NCBI GenBank assembly: GCA_023101885.1
Contig: JALPQD010000390.1
Span: 1,103,257-1,167,256, forward strand
Origin: Typhlomys cinereus
Lineage: Eukaryota; Chordata; Mammalia; Rodentia; Platacanthomyidae
Direction: 5' to 3'
DNA: 64,000 nucleotides
Below are positions 13,679-24,533 of this stretch, piece after piece. Numbering within the stretch: the first letter of the stretch is position 1; each line of letters begins with the position of its first letter. Below the pieces are notes generated by a model, which worked only from the letters and a program-made list of their open reading frames with translations, was not told where the DNA came from and did no database searches. Made by a program: the position numbers and the translations under genes.

Positions 13679-14743
13679 TTATACTTCCCTTCTGCCCTCC
13701 TGGATACGCTTGTTCTTTTCTTCAAGCTTGAGTATCAGTTCTAGGATTTTTTGAAGGCCTGGTTTGGTAGACATGTATCCCTTCAAGTTGTCTTTGTGTT
13801 GGAAAACTTTTCTTTCTCCCTCAATCATGACAGATAGTTTTGCCAGGTATATCAGTCTGGCTTGGCATTTTTGCTCATTTAATACTTGAAGTATATCTCT
13901 CCAAGCTCTTCTTGCTTTTACTGTTTCCATTGAGTAGTCATTTGTTATTCTAATAGGTTTACCTTTAAAAGTGAGTTGCTTTTTTTCTCTTGAAGCTCTC
14001 AGCACCTTTTCTTTGTCTTGAATGTGGAGTGTTTTGACTATTATTTGCCGTGGCGATTTTCTATTTTGGTCGTATCTGTTTGGAGTGCGAAATGCCTCTT
14101 GTATTTGGATAGGCCTCTCATTCTTTAATTGTGGGAAGTTTTCATTTATGATGAGTTGAAATATTTCCTCAGGTGTGGTATTTTGGGATTCTTGTTCTGG
14201 TATTCCATGAATGCGCATGTTAGGCTTCTTCAGGGTGTCCCACATCTCTTGAATGTTCCTCTCAAGTATCTTTTTGGCTTTAACAATCTCTTCCATTGAG
14301 CTGGTTAATTCTCCCACTTTGTCTTCAAGATCTGAAATTCTATTTTCTGCCTCATTTGTTCTGCTGATAAGACTCTCTGTTGAGTTTTGGGTTGAAGATA
14401 ACTTGTCTTTTAGTTCAATTTTAAACTCTGCCTGAGACTGTTTCAATTGCTCCATACCTATTTTTGTTTCTTGAACTGTTTTTCTCAACTCCTCCAAGTG
14501 CCTGTTGTGTTCCTCTTCAAAGTGGTTGATTCGATTGTTTATCTCTTCTCGGATTTCCTTTGTCATAGTATTAATCATGGTAAGAATCATACTCTGAAAG
14601 TCGTTATGTTGGGTCTGGCTTTCATGGCGATTTTCTGTGGATTTGTTCTGATCGGAATCTCTTATTATGGGATTGATTCTTTCGGCAGAAGATTGGTCTT
14701 CTTGGGTTTTGTTTCTCGTGGATCTGCACTTTGACTTGTACAT
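13679..14743 (-). CDS. L1 ORF1 protein (RNA-binding chaperone), intact
   Basis: A 354-residue open frame, close to the usual rodent L1 ORF1p length. The family forms trimers that coat L1 RNA in the cytoplasm. Residues about 45-155 are rich in E, K, N and Q with heptad-like spacing, fitting the trimeric coiled coil. The central RNA-recognition fold follows (motif MRIHGIPEQE at about 180-190), then the C-terminal domain with a basic stretch near 245-275 and RAWRDIL. No stop or frameshift is present. It lies 57 bp upstream of the ORF2 start, as expected for the bicistronic L1 RNA. The intact frame beside a dead ORF2 is a sign of youth, not proof of function. Confidence 0.9.
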   Translation of the reverse strand: MYKSKCRSTRNKTQEDQSSAERINPIIRDSDQNKSTENRHESQTQHNDFQSMILTMINTMTKEIREEINNRINHFEEEHNRHLEELRKTVQETKIGMEQLKQSQAEFKIELKDKLSSTQNSTESLISRTNEAENRISDLEDKVGELTSSMEEIVKAKKILERNIQEMWDTLKKPNMRIHGIPEQESQNTTPEEIFQLIINENFPQLKNERPIQIQEAFRTPNRYDQNRKSPRQIIVKTLHIQDKEKVLRASREKKQLTFKGKPIRITNDYSMETVKARRAWRDILQVLNEQKCQARLIYLAKLSVMIEGERKVFQHKDNLKGYMSTKPGLQKILELILKLEEKNKRIQEGRREV

Positions 14744-15684
14744 TGTTGTTTTGTTTTTTAGGACCTTTCAGTTTCTGTTTTTTACTGAATCCACGTAGTT
14801 AGTATTGTTACGCTTGCCAGTTATTACTAGTGCTTGCCTTGTATTGGGTATGTCTGTGTATTGTTATTATTATATCCTAGATGAGGCTACTAGGCTGTTA
14901 GTACTTCACTTAAGTCAGGTTACGTTACCAGGGGGTGAGTATTAGTTTGGTAGTGCTCTTTTACGATTTAGTTTCTTGATGAAATGTGGGGGTGAGTGGT
15001 GTACTCCCTGGAGTTGTATGTTGTGGGGTGGCTGTATGAGAAAGTTGATCTACAGCATTGATACTTTAAAGGATCAGTAAGGTGAAAAGAAAAAGTTTAC
15101 TTATCTTTGGGCTGGATGAGAAGAAACTCGCCCACGTGATATAATGATTGTAGTGGAGTCCAGATGTATGGCCTGTGCTCCCTTTGTTCCTTAGAATTTT
15201 GCTTGAGTTTCCTTTGGGCTCTATTGAATTCTGAGTAGCAGTGTGTGTTCCGTGGACCACATGCGTAGGTCCCCGGTGGGCCAGAGAGGCAGAGGGTCTG
15301 ATGTTGATGGCAGAGTTCTTCACCTGCGATGTGGGAAGGTGGGCACGGAGAGGGGCGGGGCCCGGGGCAAAGCAGGCTGCAGCAGTGCGGTGCTGCTGGC
15401 CGGGCGGCTCCTGGGTGGGGGGCGGGGTGGGGCTGGGCTGGGCTCTTTCGCCCCTTGGCTCAATGGCAGAATTCTTCACCTGGGATCCAGGGGCGTAGCT
15501 AGGCGCATGGGGCAGGAGGGTGCGAGGGGCTTGGGCGGCAGGCAGAGGGCGGAGGGCGGGCAGTGGCGGGGAGGCGTGGAGGGGGCTGGGGTCGCCCGGG
15601 CCGGGGGGTGCGGGCCAAGCCGCAGTCGGCCTGGGTGCTCGTCGCCAGGACGCGTGGGGCTCTGGGGTGGGTGGGGGCTGGGCT

Positions 15685-15722
<38 letters not shown>

Positions 15723-15857
15723 ACCTTGGGCGGGGGCGGGGCGGTGCGGCGGAGGGGGCTAGGGTCGTCCGGGCCGGGGGGCGCAAGCCAAGCCGCAGTC
15801 GGCCTGGGTGCTCGTCGCCGGGACGCGTGGGGCTCCGGGGTGGGTGGGGGCTGGGCT

Positions 15858-15901
<44 letters not shown>

Positions 15902-16040
15902 ACTCACCTTGGGCGGGGGCAGGGCGGCGCGGCGGATGGGGCTGGGGTTGTCCGGGCCGGGGGGCGCAGGCCAAGCCGCAGTCGGCCTGGGTGCTCGCAG
16001 CCGGGACTCGTGGGGCTCCGGGATGGGTGGGGGCTGGGCT
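14744..16040 (-). promoter_or_regulatory. L1 5' UTR with three tandem promoter monomers
   Basis: The part nearest ORF1 is ordinary sequence. From about 15240 it becomes very GC- and CpG-rich. Three units of about 175-185 bp repeat in tandem (landmark GCCAAGCCGCAGTCGGCCTG near 15617, 15790 and 15973). Units are separated by (CT)n tracts at about 15690-15719 and 15860-15897 next to CTCACCTTGGGCGGGGGC. The outermost unit (15954-16040) is truncated at the insertion boundary. A further diverged pair built on TTCTTCACCTG occurs at 15318 and 15472. This is the architecture of mouse L1 promoters, but the monomer sequence is not one I recognise. Confidence 0.82.
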
Positions 16041-16057
16041 TAATTTCAGACATTTTT
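16041..16057. repeat. Target-site duplication of nested L1, right copy
   Basis: Matches 8757-8773 over 17 bp and marks the 5' end of the nested L1. Confidence 0.9.
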
Positions 16058-16099
16058 TATGTTTAGTGGCTTTTGTAAGTGTATTGTATAGCTTTTTGG

Positions 16100-17143
16100 T
16101 TTTGGTGTTATTATACTTCTCTTCTGGATATGCTTGTTTTTTCTTCAACCTTGAGTATCATTTCTGGCATTTTTTGAAGGCCTGGTTTGGTTGATATGTA
16201 AGCCTTTTTTTTTTTTTAAGTTTTCTTTGTGCTGGAAATCTTTTCTTTCTCCTTTTATCATGACGGATAGTTTTGCTGGGTATATCAGCCTGGTTTGACA
16301 TTTTTGCTCATTCAATACTTGAAGTATGCCTCTCCAAGCTCTTCTTGCTTTTACTGTTTCCATTGAGAAGTCATTTGTTGTTTTAATAGGTTTACTTTAA
16401 AAGTGACTTTTTTTTTTCTTGAAGCTCTCAGCACCTTTTCTGTGTCTTGAATGTGAAGCGTTTTGGCTATTATTTGCCATGGCGAGTTTCTATTTTGATC
16501 ATATCTGTTTGGGGTGTGGAATGCCTCTTGTATTTGGATGGGACCCTCATTCTTTAGATGAAGGAAGTTTTCATTTACGATAATTTGAAAAATTTCTTCA
16601 GGTGTGGTATTTTGGGATTCTTGCTCTGGTATTCCATGAATGTGCATGTTAGGCTTCTTCAAGGTGTCCCATAATTCTTGAATATTCCTCTCAAGTATCT
16701 TTTTGGCTTTAACAACCTCTTCCATTGAGCTGGTTTTCTTCCACTTTGTCTTCAAGATATGAAATTCTATTTTCTGCTTCATTAGTTCTGCTGGTAGTTC
16801 TCTGTTGAGTTCTGGTTTGAAGGTAATTTGTCTTTTAGATCAATTTTAAACTCTGCCTGAGACTGTTTTACCTTCTCTATGCCTATTTTTGTTTCTTGAA
16901 CTGTTTTTCTCAACTCCTCCAAATGTCTGTTGTATTCCTGTTTAGAGTGGTGATGCGGTTATTTAACTCCTTCCACATTTCCTCTTTCATAGTATTGATT
17001 ATGGTAGTGATCATGCTTTGAAAGTTGTTATCTTGGGTCTGGCTTCCTTGGCTATTTTCTGTCAATTTGTTCTGTTTGGAATCTAAAATTATGGCGTTAA
17101 TTCTTTTGGTGGGAGGTTTGTCTTCTTGGGTTTTGTTTCTCAT
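16100..17143 (-). pseudogene. L1 ORF1 remnant (outer L1)
   Basis: Three broken frames (16910-17143, 16351-16782, 16145-16363) align in order to the intact ORF1 at 13679-14743. They include the N-terminal start, the central motif MHIHGIPEQE and the RAWRGIL C-terminal motif. Frame changes occur near 16.37 and 16.8-16.9 kb. The continuation to the right, 17144-17922, is the outer element's 5' UTR, which lacks the tandem monomers of the nested copy. Confidence 0.85.
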
Positions 17144-17924
17144 GGATCTGCACTTTGACTTGGGCCTTGTTGTTTTGTCTCTTAAGACCTTTCAGTTTCT
17201 GTGTGTTTTTGACTGAACTGATTTAGTTGGTATTACTACTCTTGGGCAGTTATTACTAATGTTTGCCTTGGAGATGGGTGTGTTTGTCTGTTGTAATTGT
17301 TATTTCATAGATGGGGCTATTAGACTGATACTACATCAATTAAGTCAGATTTAGTAGACAGGGGGTGAATATTAGTATGGTAGTGCACTTTTATGATTTA
17401 CTTTGGCGATATATGAGGGTGAGTGGTATAATCCCTGAAGTTGTATATGTTTTGGGGGTGGCTATATGGAAAAGTTAATCTTCAGTGATTAATATTTGAA
17501 AGGAGCAAGATAGTAACAAAAATAGGTTTACTTATCTTTGGGCTGGCTGTGAAGAATCTCTCCTATGCGATAGGATGAATTTAAAGGACTTCAGATGTAT
17601 GGCCTTTTCCCCCTAGAGCTTTGCTTGAGTTTCCTTTGGACTCTGTTGAATTGTGAGGAGCAGTGTGTCCTCCATAGACTGAGAACAAGGATCCCGGTAG
17701 GCCGGAGGGGCAGAGGGGTTGATGGTGATGGCAGAGCTCTTCACCTGGGACCTGGGACTTGGCTTAGTGGTCAACACAAGCTCAGGACAGCCTGGGTGTT
17801 GCTCAGGCTGGCTGGTGGGAGGAGCTGGGATGAGTGGCGACCAAGGGGCTGGTGGAACTTACCTGGGAAGGAGGACCAAGAGCGAGTCCTGTCCTGGGTG
17901 GGCAGGAGGAGGGTCCCTAAAGTG

Positions 17925-18112
17925 GAATTAAAGCTGATAAATAACTATGAGGCAGAAATTTACTATCTGGCTGATAGAAATCTTATCAGTACCTTAAATT
18001 TTCTTTAAATTTAACTATAAAATTAAAATTACATATACAATTTTCTTAACCTAAGAAAACAGATTCTAAATATCTATAATGAAAGTTTTTTTAAAATTTT
18101 TTAAATTTATTT

Positions 18113-18145
<33 letters not shown>

Positions 18146-18490
18146 CAGAGGGCACTGTGTGTCCCTGTGGAAGATTTCCAAGGGTAATTTTGGGAATCAT
18201 CCTGGATTGCTTCCACCTACATCTTGCTTCACTCTGGGATTTTCCAGGCTCTGCCTACCAAGACCAGAAGTACAGGCTACTATCATTTCTGCCTGGTATT
18301 TTATCATGTGCAGAGTTTTAATCCTTGAGCCATCCTTTCCAGCCTAACAAAGGTAAAACTCTTTAAAACAGTTCTCTTTTATTAGAGCATGTACTCATGT
18401 ATTTATGCATGCATTCATATATGTTTTAAGTATTTATATATATATATAAGTATTGATGACTTATTATTATGATATATTTCAGAAGAACAT
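17925..18490. repeat. Segmental duplicate, part 1 (paralogue of 43354-43912)
   Basis: Starting at AAAGTGGAATTAAAGCTGAT the sequence follows 43354 onward with scattered differences and continues through an old SINE to ...CAGAAGAACAT. The copy is then split by an L1 and resumes at 21038. Its left edge coincides with the 5' end of the outer L1. Confidence 0.88.
18090..18345 (-). mobile_element. tRNA-headed SINE (older subfamily)
   Basis: The complement of the head (CCAGCC at the right end) and a body with CAGGCTCTGCCTACCAAGACCAGAAG are present, and a (TG)n tract at 18114-18143 is the complement of the CA tail. It is the same insertion as the one at 43505-43758, so it predates the duplication. 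The head has lost bases near 18310. Confidence 0.8.
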
Positions 18491-21037
18491 ATTTTTTTTC
18501 CTTTTTTATTTCTGCTCATACAAATTAACAGGTAGCCTGGTCCCCTCCCTTCCTCCCTCCAGTCCCCTGAACCCCTGCTCTCTCCTTCCTTTCCCCCTCT
18601 CTCCCCATCCCCCAGTGCCTCCCCCTCCCATCCCTGGAGCATCCTTTAAGTGCATGCCAAACTCTCCTCTGGATCATCCTCTCCCATGAGATACAAGGAC
18701 CCAGCAGCATTTCCCAGAACCCTTTCCTGTGTTTCCCTTAAACATATGAACACTACTATGGCTGTCAATCCCTAGTCTCCAAGGATCCTAGTGCCTTTAG
18801 TCTATGCTAGACTTTGTGGGGTCAATAATGTGTTGGACATTGTGCAGGGCATGTAAAGTCCAATTATGATTGCTTCGGCCCTAACTTGTGTGGAGTATCT
18901 TGCATATCATTGCTCCTCCCATCCTTGTGCTCTCACACTCTTACCACCCCCTCTTCCTCAAATTTCCCTGAGCTTCAGGATGGGGAGAGATTAGGCTGGC
19001 CTATTTCTAGGTGGTTGATATAGAGTCTCTGATGTTCTGAATTATGGTTTGTTGATTGTTTTTCAGTTTTGCTGCTCCTGCAATGCCCTTGGCTACATCC
19101 TAATTGGGTATTGGTATCTCAGCCAGAGATAAAAAAACTGCTAAATTAGACTCTTGTTATAAGAGTATATTCAAAAGTAGATGTATTAAAATAGGAGACT
19201 GCGGTGAGGGAGGTGTCAATCACCCATTTGCAAAATGGTTACTTTCTATCTGCCAGACTATATTCCTTCCCCTTCTGGTGAGATCATATCCCATCAGTTG
19301 CAAATGATCAGGAAGGAAAGTCTGTGAACTTAACCAGATGTCTGATTACTTACTTGCATTTCTTGATGGTGGCCTGTTTTCTCTGCTGTAACATGGGGCC
19401 CTCTTTCCTTGTTTCTGGTGGGGCCCTCCTTCCCCATCCCTCCTGTTTATAATCTATGCAATTACTGTAGATATTACAGAGATTTATCCTTGAGTGTCTC
19501 TAAGTGGGTTTGGTACTAGGATCCACCTATTAGGGAGTCCATATGAAACTTACTTTTCTGTGTCTGGGATACTTCACTCAATATAATTGTTTCTAATCCC
19601 TTCCACTTCCCAGCAAATTGCATTAATTCATCATTTTTGATGGCTGAGTAGTATTCCATTGTATAAATGTACCACATTTTACTTATGCACTCATCAACTG
19701 TTTGACATTTGGGTTGATTCCATGACTTTGCTATTGTAAACAGTGCTGCTATGAATATGGTCATGCTTGTGCTATCAAGGTGAACTTTTACTTTATGGGG
19801 GGTTATTCCCAAAAGTGGAATCACAGGGTCATATGGCATTTCAATCTTTAATTTCTTTAAGAATTGCCAGATGGCTCTCCAGAGTGGCTGTATGAGCCTA
19901 CATTCCAACCAGCAATGTAGGAGAGTTCCCTTCTTGCCACATCCTCTCCAGCATTTGGTGTTGTTTGTATTGTGAATTTTTGCCATCCTGACTGGGGTGA
20001 GATCATATCTCAGAAAAGATTGATTTGCATTTCCCTGATGGCTAAGGATGTAGAGCATTTTTTAAGATATTTGTTAGACATTTTAATTTCATCCCTACTA
20101 AAATATCTTTTAAGTTCCAAGACCCATTTTTTAATTGGCCCATTTGTTTTCTTGGTGTTTAATTTTCTATGTTTTTTGTGCACTCTGGATAATAGAGATC
20201 TATTAGATATGTGGTTAGTGCAGATTTTCTCCCATTCTGTGGGTTGCCTTTGTGATGGAGTTATAATCTCTTTATCTGAACAGAAGCTCTTTAATGTCAC
20301 AATCCCATCTGTTGAATGTTGGTTGTAGTGACTGTGCTATTGGATGTCTGTTTAGGAACTGTTGGCCTAGCCCAATCAGCTTGAGGGAGTTCCCTACCCT
20401 TTCACCTATGGTTTTTATGATCTCTGGCCTTATATTGAGGTCCTTTATCCATTTGGAATTAAGCCTTGTACATGGTGAGAAATACAGGTTGAGTTTTAAT
20501 CTTCTGCGTGCCGACATCCAGTTTTGCCAGCACCATTTGTTGAAGATGCTGTTCTTTTTCCATTGGATTTTTTGGGCCCCTTTGTCAAAGATCAGATGGA
20601 TGTAATTGTGTGGGCTTATTTCTGGGTCTTCAACCCTTATCCATTGATCTGTGTGTCTATTTTGGAGCCAATACCAAGCTGTTTTTACAATTATGGATTT
20701 ATAATATAGACTAAGGTTTGGTATGGTTATACCTCCAGCAGTGTTTTTGTTGCTCAGGATTGTCTTTGCTATCCTGGGTCTTTTGTGCCTCCATATGAAT
20801 TTTGAGATTGTTTGGTCAACTTCTTTAAAGAATTGCTGTGGGATTTTAATTGGTATAGCATTGAATTTGTATATTGCCATTGGTAGGATGGTCATTTTTC
20901 CGATGCTGATTCTGCCAATCCAGGAACATGGGAGGTCTTTCCACCTTCTGGTGTCTTTTGGAATTTTTTTCTTTAGGATTTTAAAGTTTTCATTATAAAG
21001 TCTCTTACTTCCTTGGTTAGGTTTATACCAAGGTATT
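18491..21037 (-). mobile_element. 5'-truncated L1 inserted in the duplicate
   Basis: The poly-T at 18492-18499 is the A-tail; the 3' UTR follows, and the ORF2 C-terminal third runs from 19516 to about 21037 in three frames (19516-20058, 20010-20300, 20272-20895). The paralogous site near 43.91 kb has no insert, so this L1 landed after the duplication. An imperfect short target duplication (AGAACATA / AGAATAA) flanks it. Confidence 0.9.
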
Positions 21038-21727
21038 AGAATAATTTAAAATGAATGTCTCAAACATTAAATTATGCAGCAATTCATTTAACTATCTAGT
21101 TCATTTCTATGTTGAAACCATTATGATTATGAAAATGAATATTACAATTAATTAAGCTAAGCTGATTATTGCAAAGTGGATGGGTGGCAGAAGGTTAGTA
21201 GAATGAATTCACATTTGCAATCAACATGAGAAATGTTTCATTTCTATGGCTCTTTTCACAGCTTCCTTGAAGTCTTTTTCCCTGAGACTATAAAGCATTG
21301 GGTTTAACATGGGGATCACTATAGTGTAGAAAACAGAAACCACTTTTTCCTGTTCTACAGAATAATGGGAGCTTGGCTGAATGTAGCTAAAACTTAGGGT
21401 ACCATAGAATATGGTCACAGCAGTCAGGTGAGAGGCACAGGTGGAGAAAGCTTTTTGTCTCCCTGTGGCTGAGCTGATCCTCAAAATAGCTAAGGCAATG
21501 AATATATAGGATATGATCAGAATTAGAAAAGTGCCCATGGTGATGACTCCAGAGAAGGTCAAGAGTAAAAACTCATTGATGGAGGTGTCAGAACAAGAGA
21601 GCTTCAGCAAGGGGGGCACATCACAGAAGAAGTGGCCCACGACATTGGGTCCACAAAAGGAGAGTTTCGCCAAGCTTATGGTGTGTGTCAGTGAATTAAT
21701 CAGTCCCCCATGCTCGACCCAATGACG
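21038..21727. repeat. Segmental duplicate, part 2 (paralogue of 43912-44593)
   Basis: Resumes the match to the OR5J locus: about 180 bp of 3' flank and then the 3' half of the receptor gene. Similarity ends sharply after CCCAATGAC at 21727, equivalent to 44593. That is the right-hand breakpoint of the duplication. Confidence 0.9.
21221..21727 (-). pseudogene. Or5j: Olfactory receptor OR5J-like pseudogene, 3' half
   Basis: Covers what would be residues about 144-312 of the receptor encoded at 44085-45023: second extracellular loop to the end, with [28 protein letters not shown] and [10 protein letters not shown]. Residues 1-143 (transmembrane segments 1-3 and MAYDRY) are absent because the duplication ends there. 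One base is missing near 21709 relative to the intact gene (CCCCCATGC against CCCCCTATGC), shifting the frame. The conserved SLRNKEVK motif has become SLREKDFK. It cannot encode a receptor. Confidence 0.93.
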
Positions 21728-23172
21728 TGTCTAGTGTTTAGTGTAATTGCTAATTTTATTATTTTTGAGTGATCTATGAAATTTGAAGGACCATGAAAAA
21801 AGAAATATGAAATTGAGAGTTTTATTTCTCTTTCACTTGGTTGTTCTTTCCCGATTTTGATGAAAATGATTATGCAGTATATTTTCATTGTTTCTCATCC
21901 CTTCTTCATTCTACCCTGTATAACAACAAAGGCAAAATTCCCAAACAAGGCAAAATGAACTATTTCCAATATAATCAACTCTGGTTACAAATGAAAGGAT
22001 TTAGTTTTCTAATCTTTCAGATGTATTCTCTCTAAGCTTCTTACCACATTTCCCTTGTTTTATGAATTTATATTCCTAAGATTCTAATGAAGCAACCAGA
22101 ATCTGTAATTTTTTCTTATTTTACTAGAATGGGATAAAAACTCTATGTAGCTCATAGAAGATGAATAAAACAATTTTCTATAGAATAATGTTGAAAAAGT
22201 GTGTACATAGATATATAATTATGGTTTCAATAATACTTTTCTGGTAAAGTGAGATTTTAAAGAGATAATAAACATGTTGGGGATATGTACATTTGTTCTC
22301 TCATTTAACCCAATTAAATCATATTAGTAACTATAGGCACCACATTGTACATTAAATTCCTGTTTTGTGTGTGACTACAACTGTGCATATTCTGCTTGTT
22401 CCAACTCCTCCCTGCAGAATTTATATGGAAAATCTATTTAGAAGTCTGAATTTGATGTAATATTTGCAGATTAATATTAACAACTGGATGACATATATCA
22501 AGAGTTTTGTAGAGAAAGGAAATAATTATCAGAAATAATTGCACATGGATTTTGAATCTGTAGAGAAGTATAACTCCACCAACACACACATCACAATATT
22601 TAGACATGCATTCAGCAGAATGAATAGTTACCACTGAAAAAATGAGCAGGATGTCAGAAGTTATGATGTGAGCATTCATTTTCTACATGTCCTTAACTGG
22701 AATTGGGAAATTGAGAAAGATTATTCCTGAAAATAAGGGAAAATGGAGAAAAATACCTAACATATTGTCATTTATCAGCCCATTGGCAGCACAGGACTGT
22801 GATCTATGAAAGAAAGACCTCACATAGGTCAGTGGCAGGTGATCAACAGAAATGAGTCACTGTGTTTAGTTGGGGGCACAAAATCAAAATAATCAAAACT
22901 GATGAGCCTAGAGTATGTGGAGCTAAGTAAAAGAATGGAGGAAGGAAACATAAATTATCATGAAGTTTTACTTTTGGATGATTTGTGAACTTCATATAAT
23001 TGTGTATCTGTCATGTGACTTACAAAACAGCTATCATGGAAAACAAAGTTTGAAGAAGCTTATGTGATTAAAAAAATAACTATTTTTTTCAGAAAGAATT
23101 AGAGATCAGTATTTTGGAATTTTCTATGAATGAAATTTACTTAAAAACAGGAGAATTAAGGACAAAATTCGC
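21728..23172. other. Intergenic, no gene seen
   Basis: AT-rich sequence with no recognisable repeat or coding region. Upstream OR5J coding sequence is not found here, which confirms that the pseudogene was truncated by the duplication and not by a later insertion. Confidence 0.6.
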
Positions 23173-23504
23173 TTGATAAAATTCTTTTTTTTTATTTTTT
23201 TAAAAAATTTTTTATTATTATTTAGTTCAATTGTGCGTGTGTGTGTGTGTATGTATGTGCGCCCGCATGTGTGTACGTGTGTGTGTGTGTAGAACCACGG
23301 ACGAATCGGGAACCACCATGGACGCCTCCATCTTCTTCTGCCCGGGGATTCACAGGCTCCGCCCTACCAGGACCAGAAGCGCAGGCCGACCCCGCTTCCG
23401 CCTGGCGTCTATACATGGGATCTGGGATCCGAACTCAGGACCTTCTGCCTGCAAGACAGAGGCTTAACCCCTGAGCCACCTCTCCAGCCCTTGATAAAAT
23501 TCTT
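23173..23504 (-). mobile_element. tRNA-headed SINE with perfect target duplication
   Basis: Flanked by TTGATAAAATTCTT at 23173-23186 and 23491-23504. Sense order (right to left): head GGGCTGGAGAGGTGGCTCA ending at 23490, GC-rich body with the complement of CCTACCAGGACCAGAAGCGC, a TG/CA tract, the complement of CAATTGAACTAAA, and an A-rich tail with TAA units. The intact duplication and GC-rich, CpG-retaining body suggest a fairly recent insertion. Confidence 0.92.
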
Positions 23505-23569
23505 ATATATTTATTTATTTATAGTTTTATTTATAAATACATATTTTTATATTACATGCATTTGGTCAA

Positions 23570-23935
23570 TATCATCTATCAACTTGATAAATGGAAGCAT
23601 GCCTCTGGGCACATCTGTAGGAGATGTCTTGATTTACTTTAGTTGAGCAAGGAAGAACTACACTCTGTGGATAATTCTACTCCCTAGGTGGATGGTATAT
23701 ATGGAAATGTAGCAAGTATAAAGAGGTGAAGAACAAGCAAGCAAGCAGGCTTATATTTCCTTCCTGCTCTTATCTGTGGATATGATACTGTAGCAAGCTC
23801 CTACCACTGTGACTTTCTTACCATGGTGGATTATAAACTGAAACTGTGATTTGGAATAAACCCTTTCTCCTTATGGTGTGCTTTTGTTCAGAAAGTTCAG
23901 CAGTTTTGAACACAAGAAGAAAATGACTATGATAA
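23570..23935 (+). repeat. Rodent interspersed repeat, unnamed
   Basis: The stretch from ATCATCTATCAACTTGATAAATG to GGAATAAACCCTTTCTCC has the look of a common rodent dispersed repeat that often ends in an AATAAACCCTTTC polyadenylation-type signal. I recognise the style but cannot name the family with confidence. Confidence 0.5.
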
Positions 23936-24476
23936 TGGTAGTGCACACTAATAACTCCAACGGACAAGCAGATCCCTGAGGTTCCCTATCCCAAAACATT
24001 GGTGTCTGTTAATATAAAGTGTTGTCATACCCATGAAATCAACAGAACACTGTCTACTTCCACTAGATATCTACAACACCTGGCTTAGTGACACTTTGCT
24101 ATGGAACAGAGAAGACCTTAAAAGACTGAAGAACTGTATAGAACTGGTGTCAAAAAGAGAGGCAGAGTCTCTATACGCTACAGTTTACACATTGGTGATC
24201 CACTTGCACCAATGCAGATGTATTGGTGTACTAGGCAGAATCCAGTGGATCATGTCTATGAGAAAACAATGGGGAGGGAGGGAAACAGGCTAGAGGGAAG
24301 AATACCTGGGATGGGAAGTGGGGTGGGGGTCGGCAGGGGTGATTGAAATCCACAAACACATTGTTAATATAAATTAAAACAAATACAGCTAATTTTAAAA
24401 AGTTGACAGAATTTAAGAAATGAAACCTGAAGTTGTCTTCTGCACTCCACAAGTAGGAGAACCATGTGAACATGAG

Positions 24477-24533
<57 letters not shown>

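Larger units (their letters stand above)
8774..16040 (-). mobile_element. Full-length L1 (nested, younger)
   Basis: A 7.27-kb L1 lying within the outer L1 in the same orientation. In sense order (right to left) it has a GC-rich 5' UTR with three tandem monomers (about 15500-16040), unique 5' UTR (14744-15500), an intact ORF1 (13679-14743), a short spacer, ORF2 (9798-13621) and a 3' UTR with a T-rich tail complement at about 8774-8795. The 17-bp target duplication confirms both ends. ORF2 carries one nonsense codon and three frameshifts, so the element cannot move by itself. Confidence 0.93.
3915..17922 (-). mobile_element. Old near full-length L1 (outer), split by a nested L1
   Basis: The A-tail is the poly-T at 3915-3922. 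The 3' UTR runs to about 4970 and the ORF2 remnant to 8769. The element is then interrupted by a younger L1 (8774-16040) and resumes at about 16041 with the ORF2 start/ORF1 end junction, a degenerate ORF1 (about 16100-17143) and a 5' UTR that runs to about 17922. The two halves fit because the nested L1 is flanked by the same 17-bp sequence, TAATTTCAGACATTTTT, which belongs to the start of this element's ORF2. Many frameshifts and stops mark it as older than its guest. Confidence 0.88.

Noticed and set aside
15240..16040. CpG island as promoter of a host gene
   Set aside because: The CpG-rich block lies wholly inside the nested L1 and repeats its monomers; no host gene adjoins it.
15243..16066. 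Overlapping open frames of 80-266 codons on the plus strand
   Set aside because: They arise from the GC-rich L1 monomers and CT tracts (poly Ser-Leu) and are antisense to the L1 promoter.
21221..21673. Functional short OR with start at an internal Met
   Set aside because: It lacks transmembrane segments 1-3; the duplication boundary and frameshift show a truncated pseudogene.
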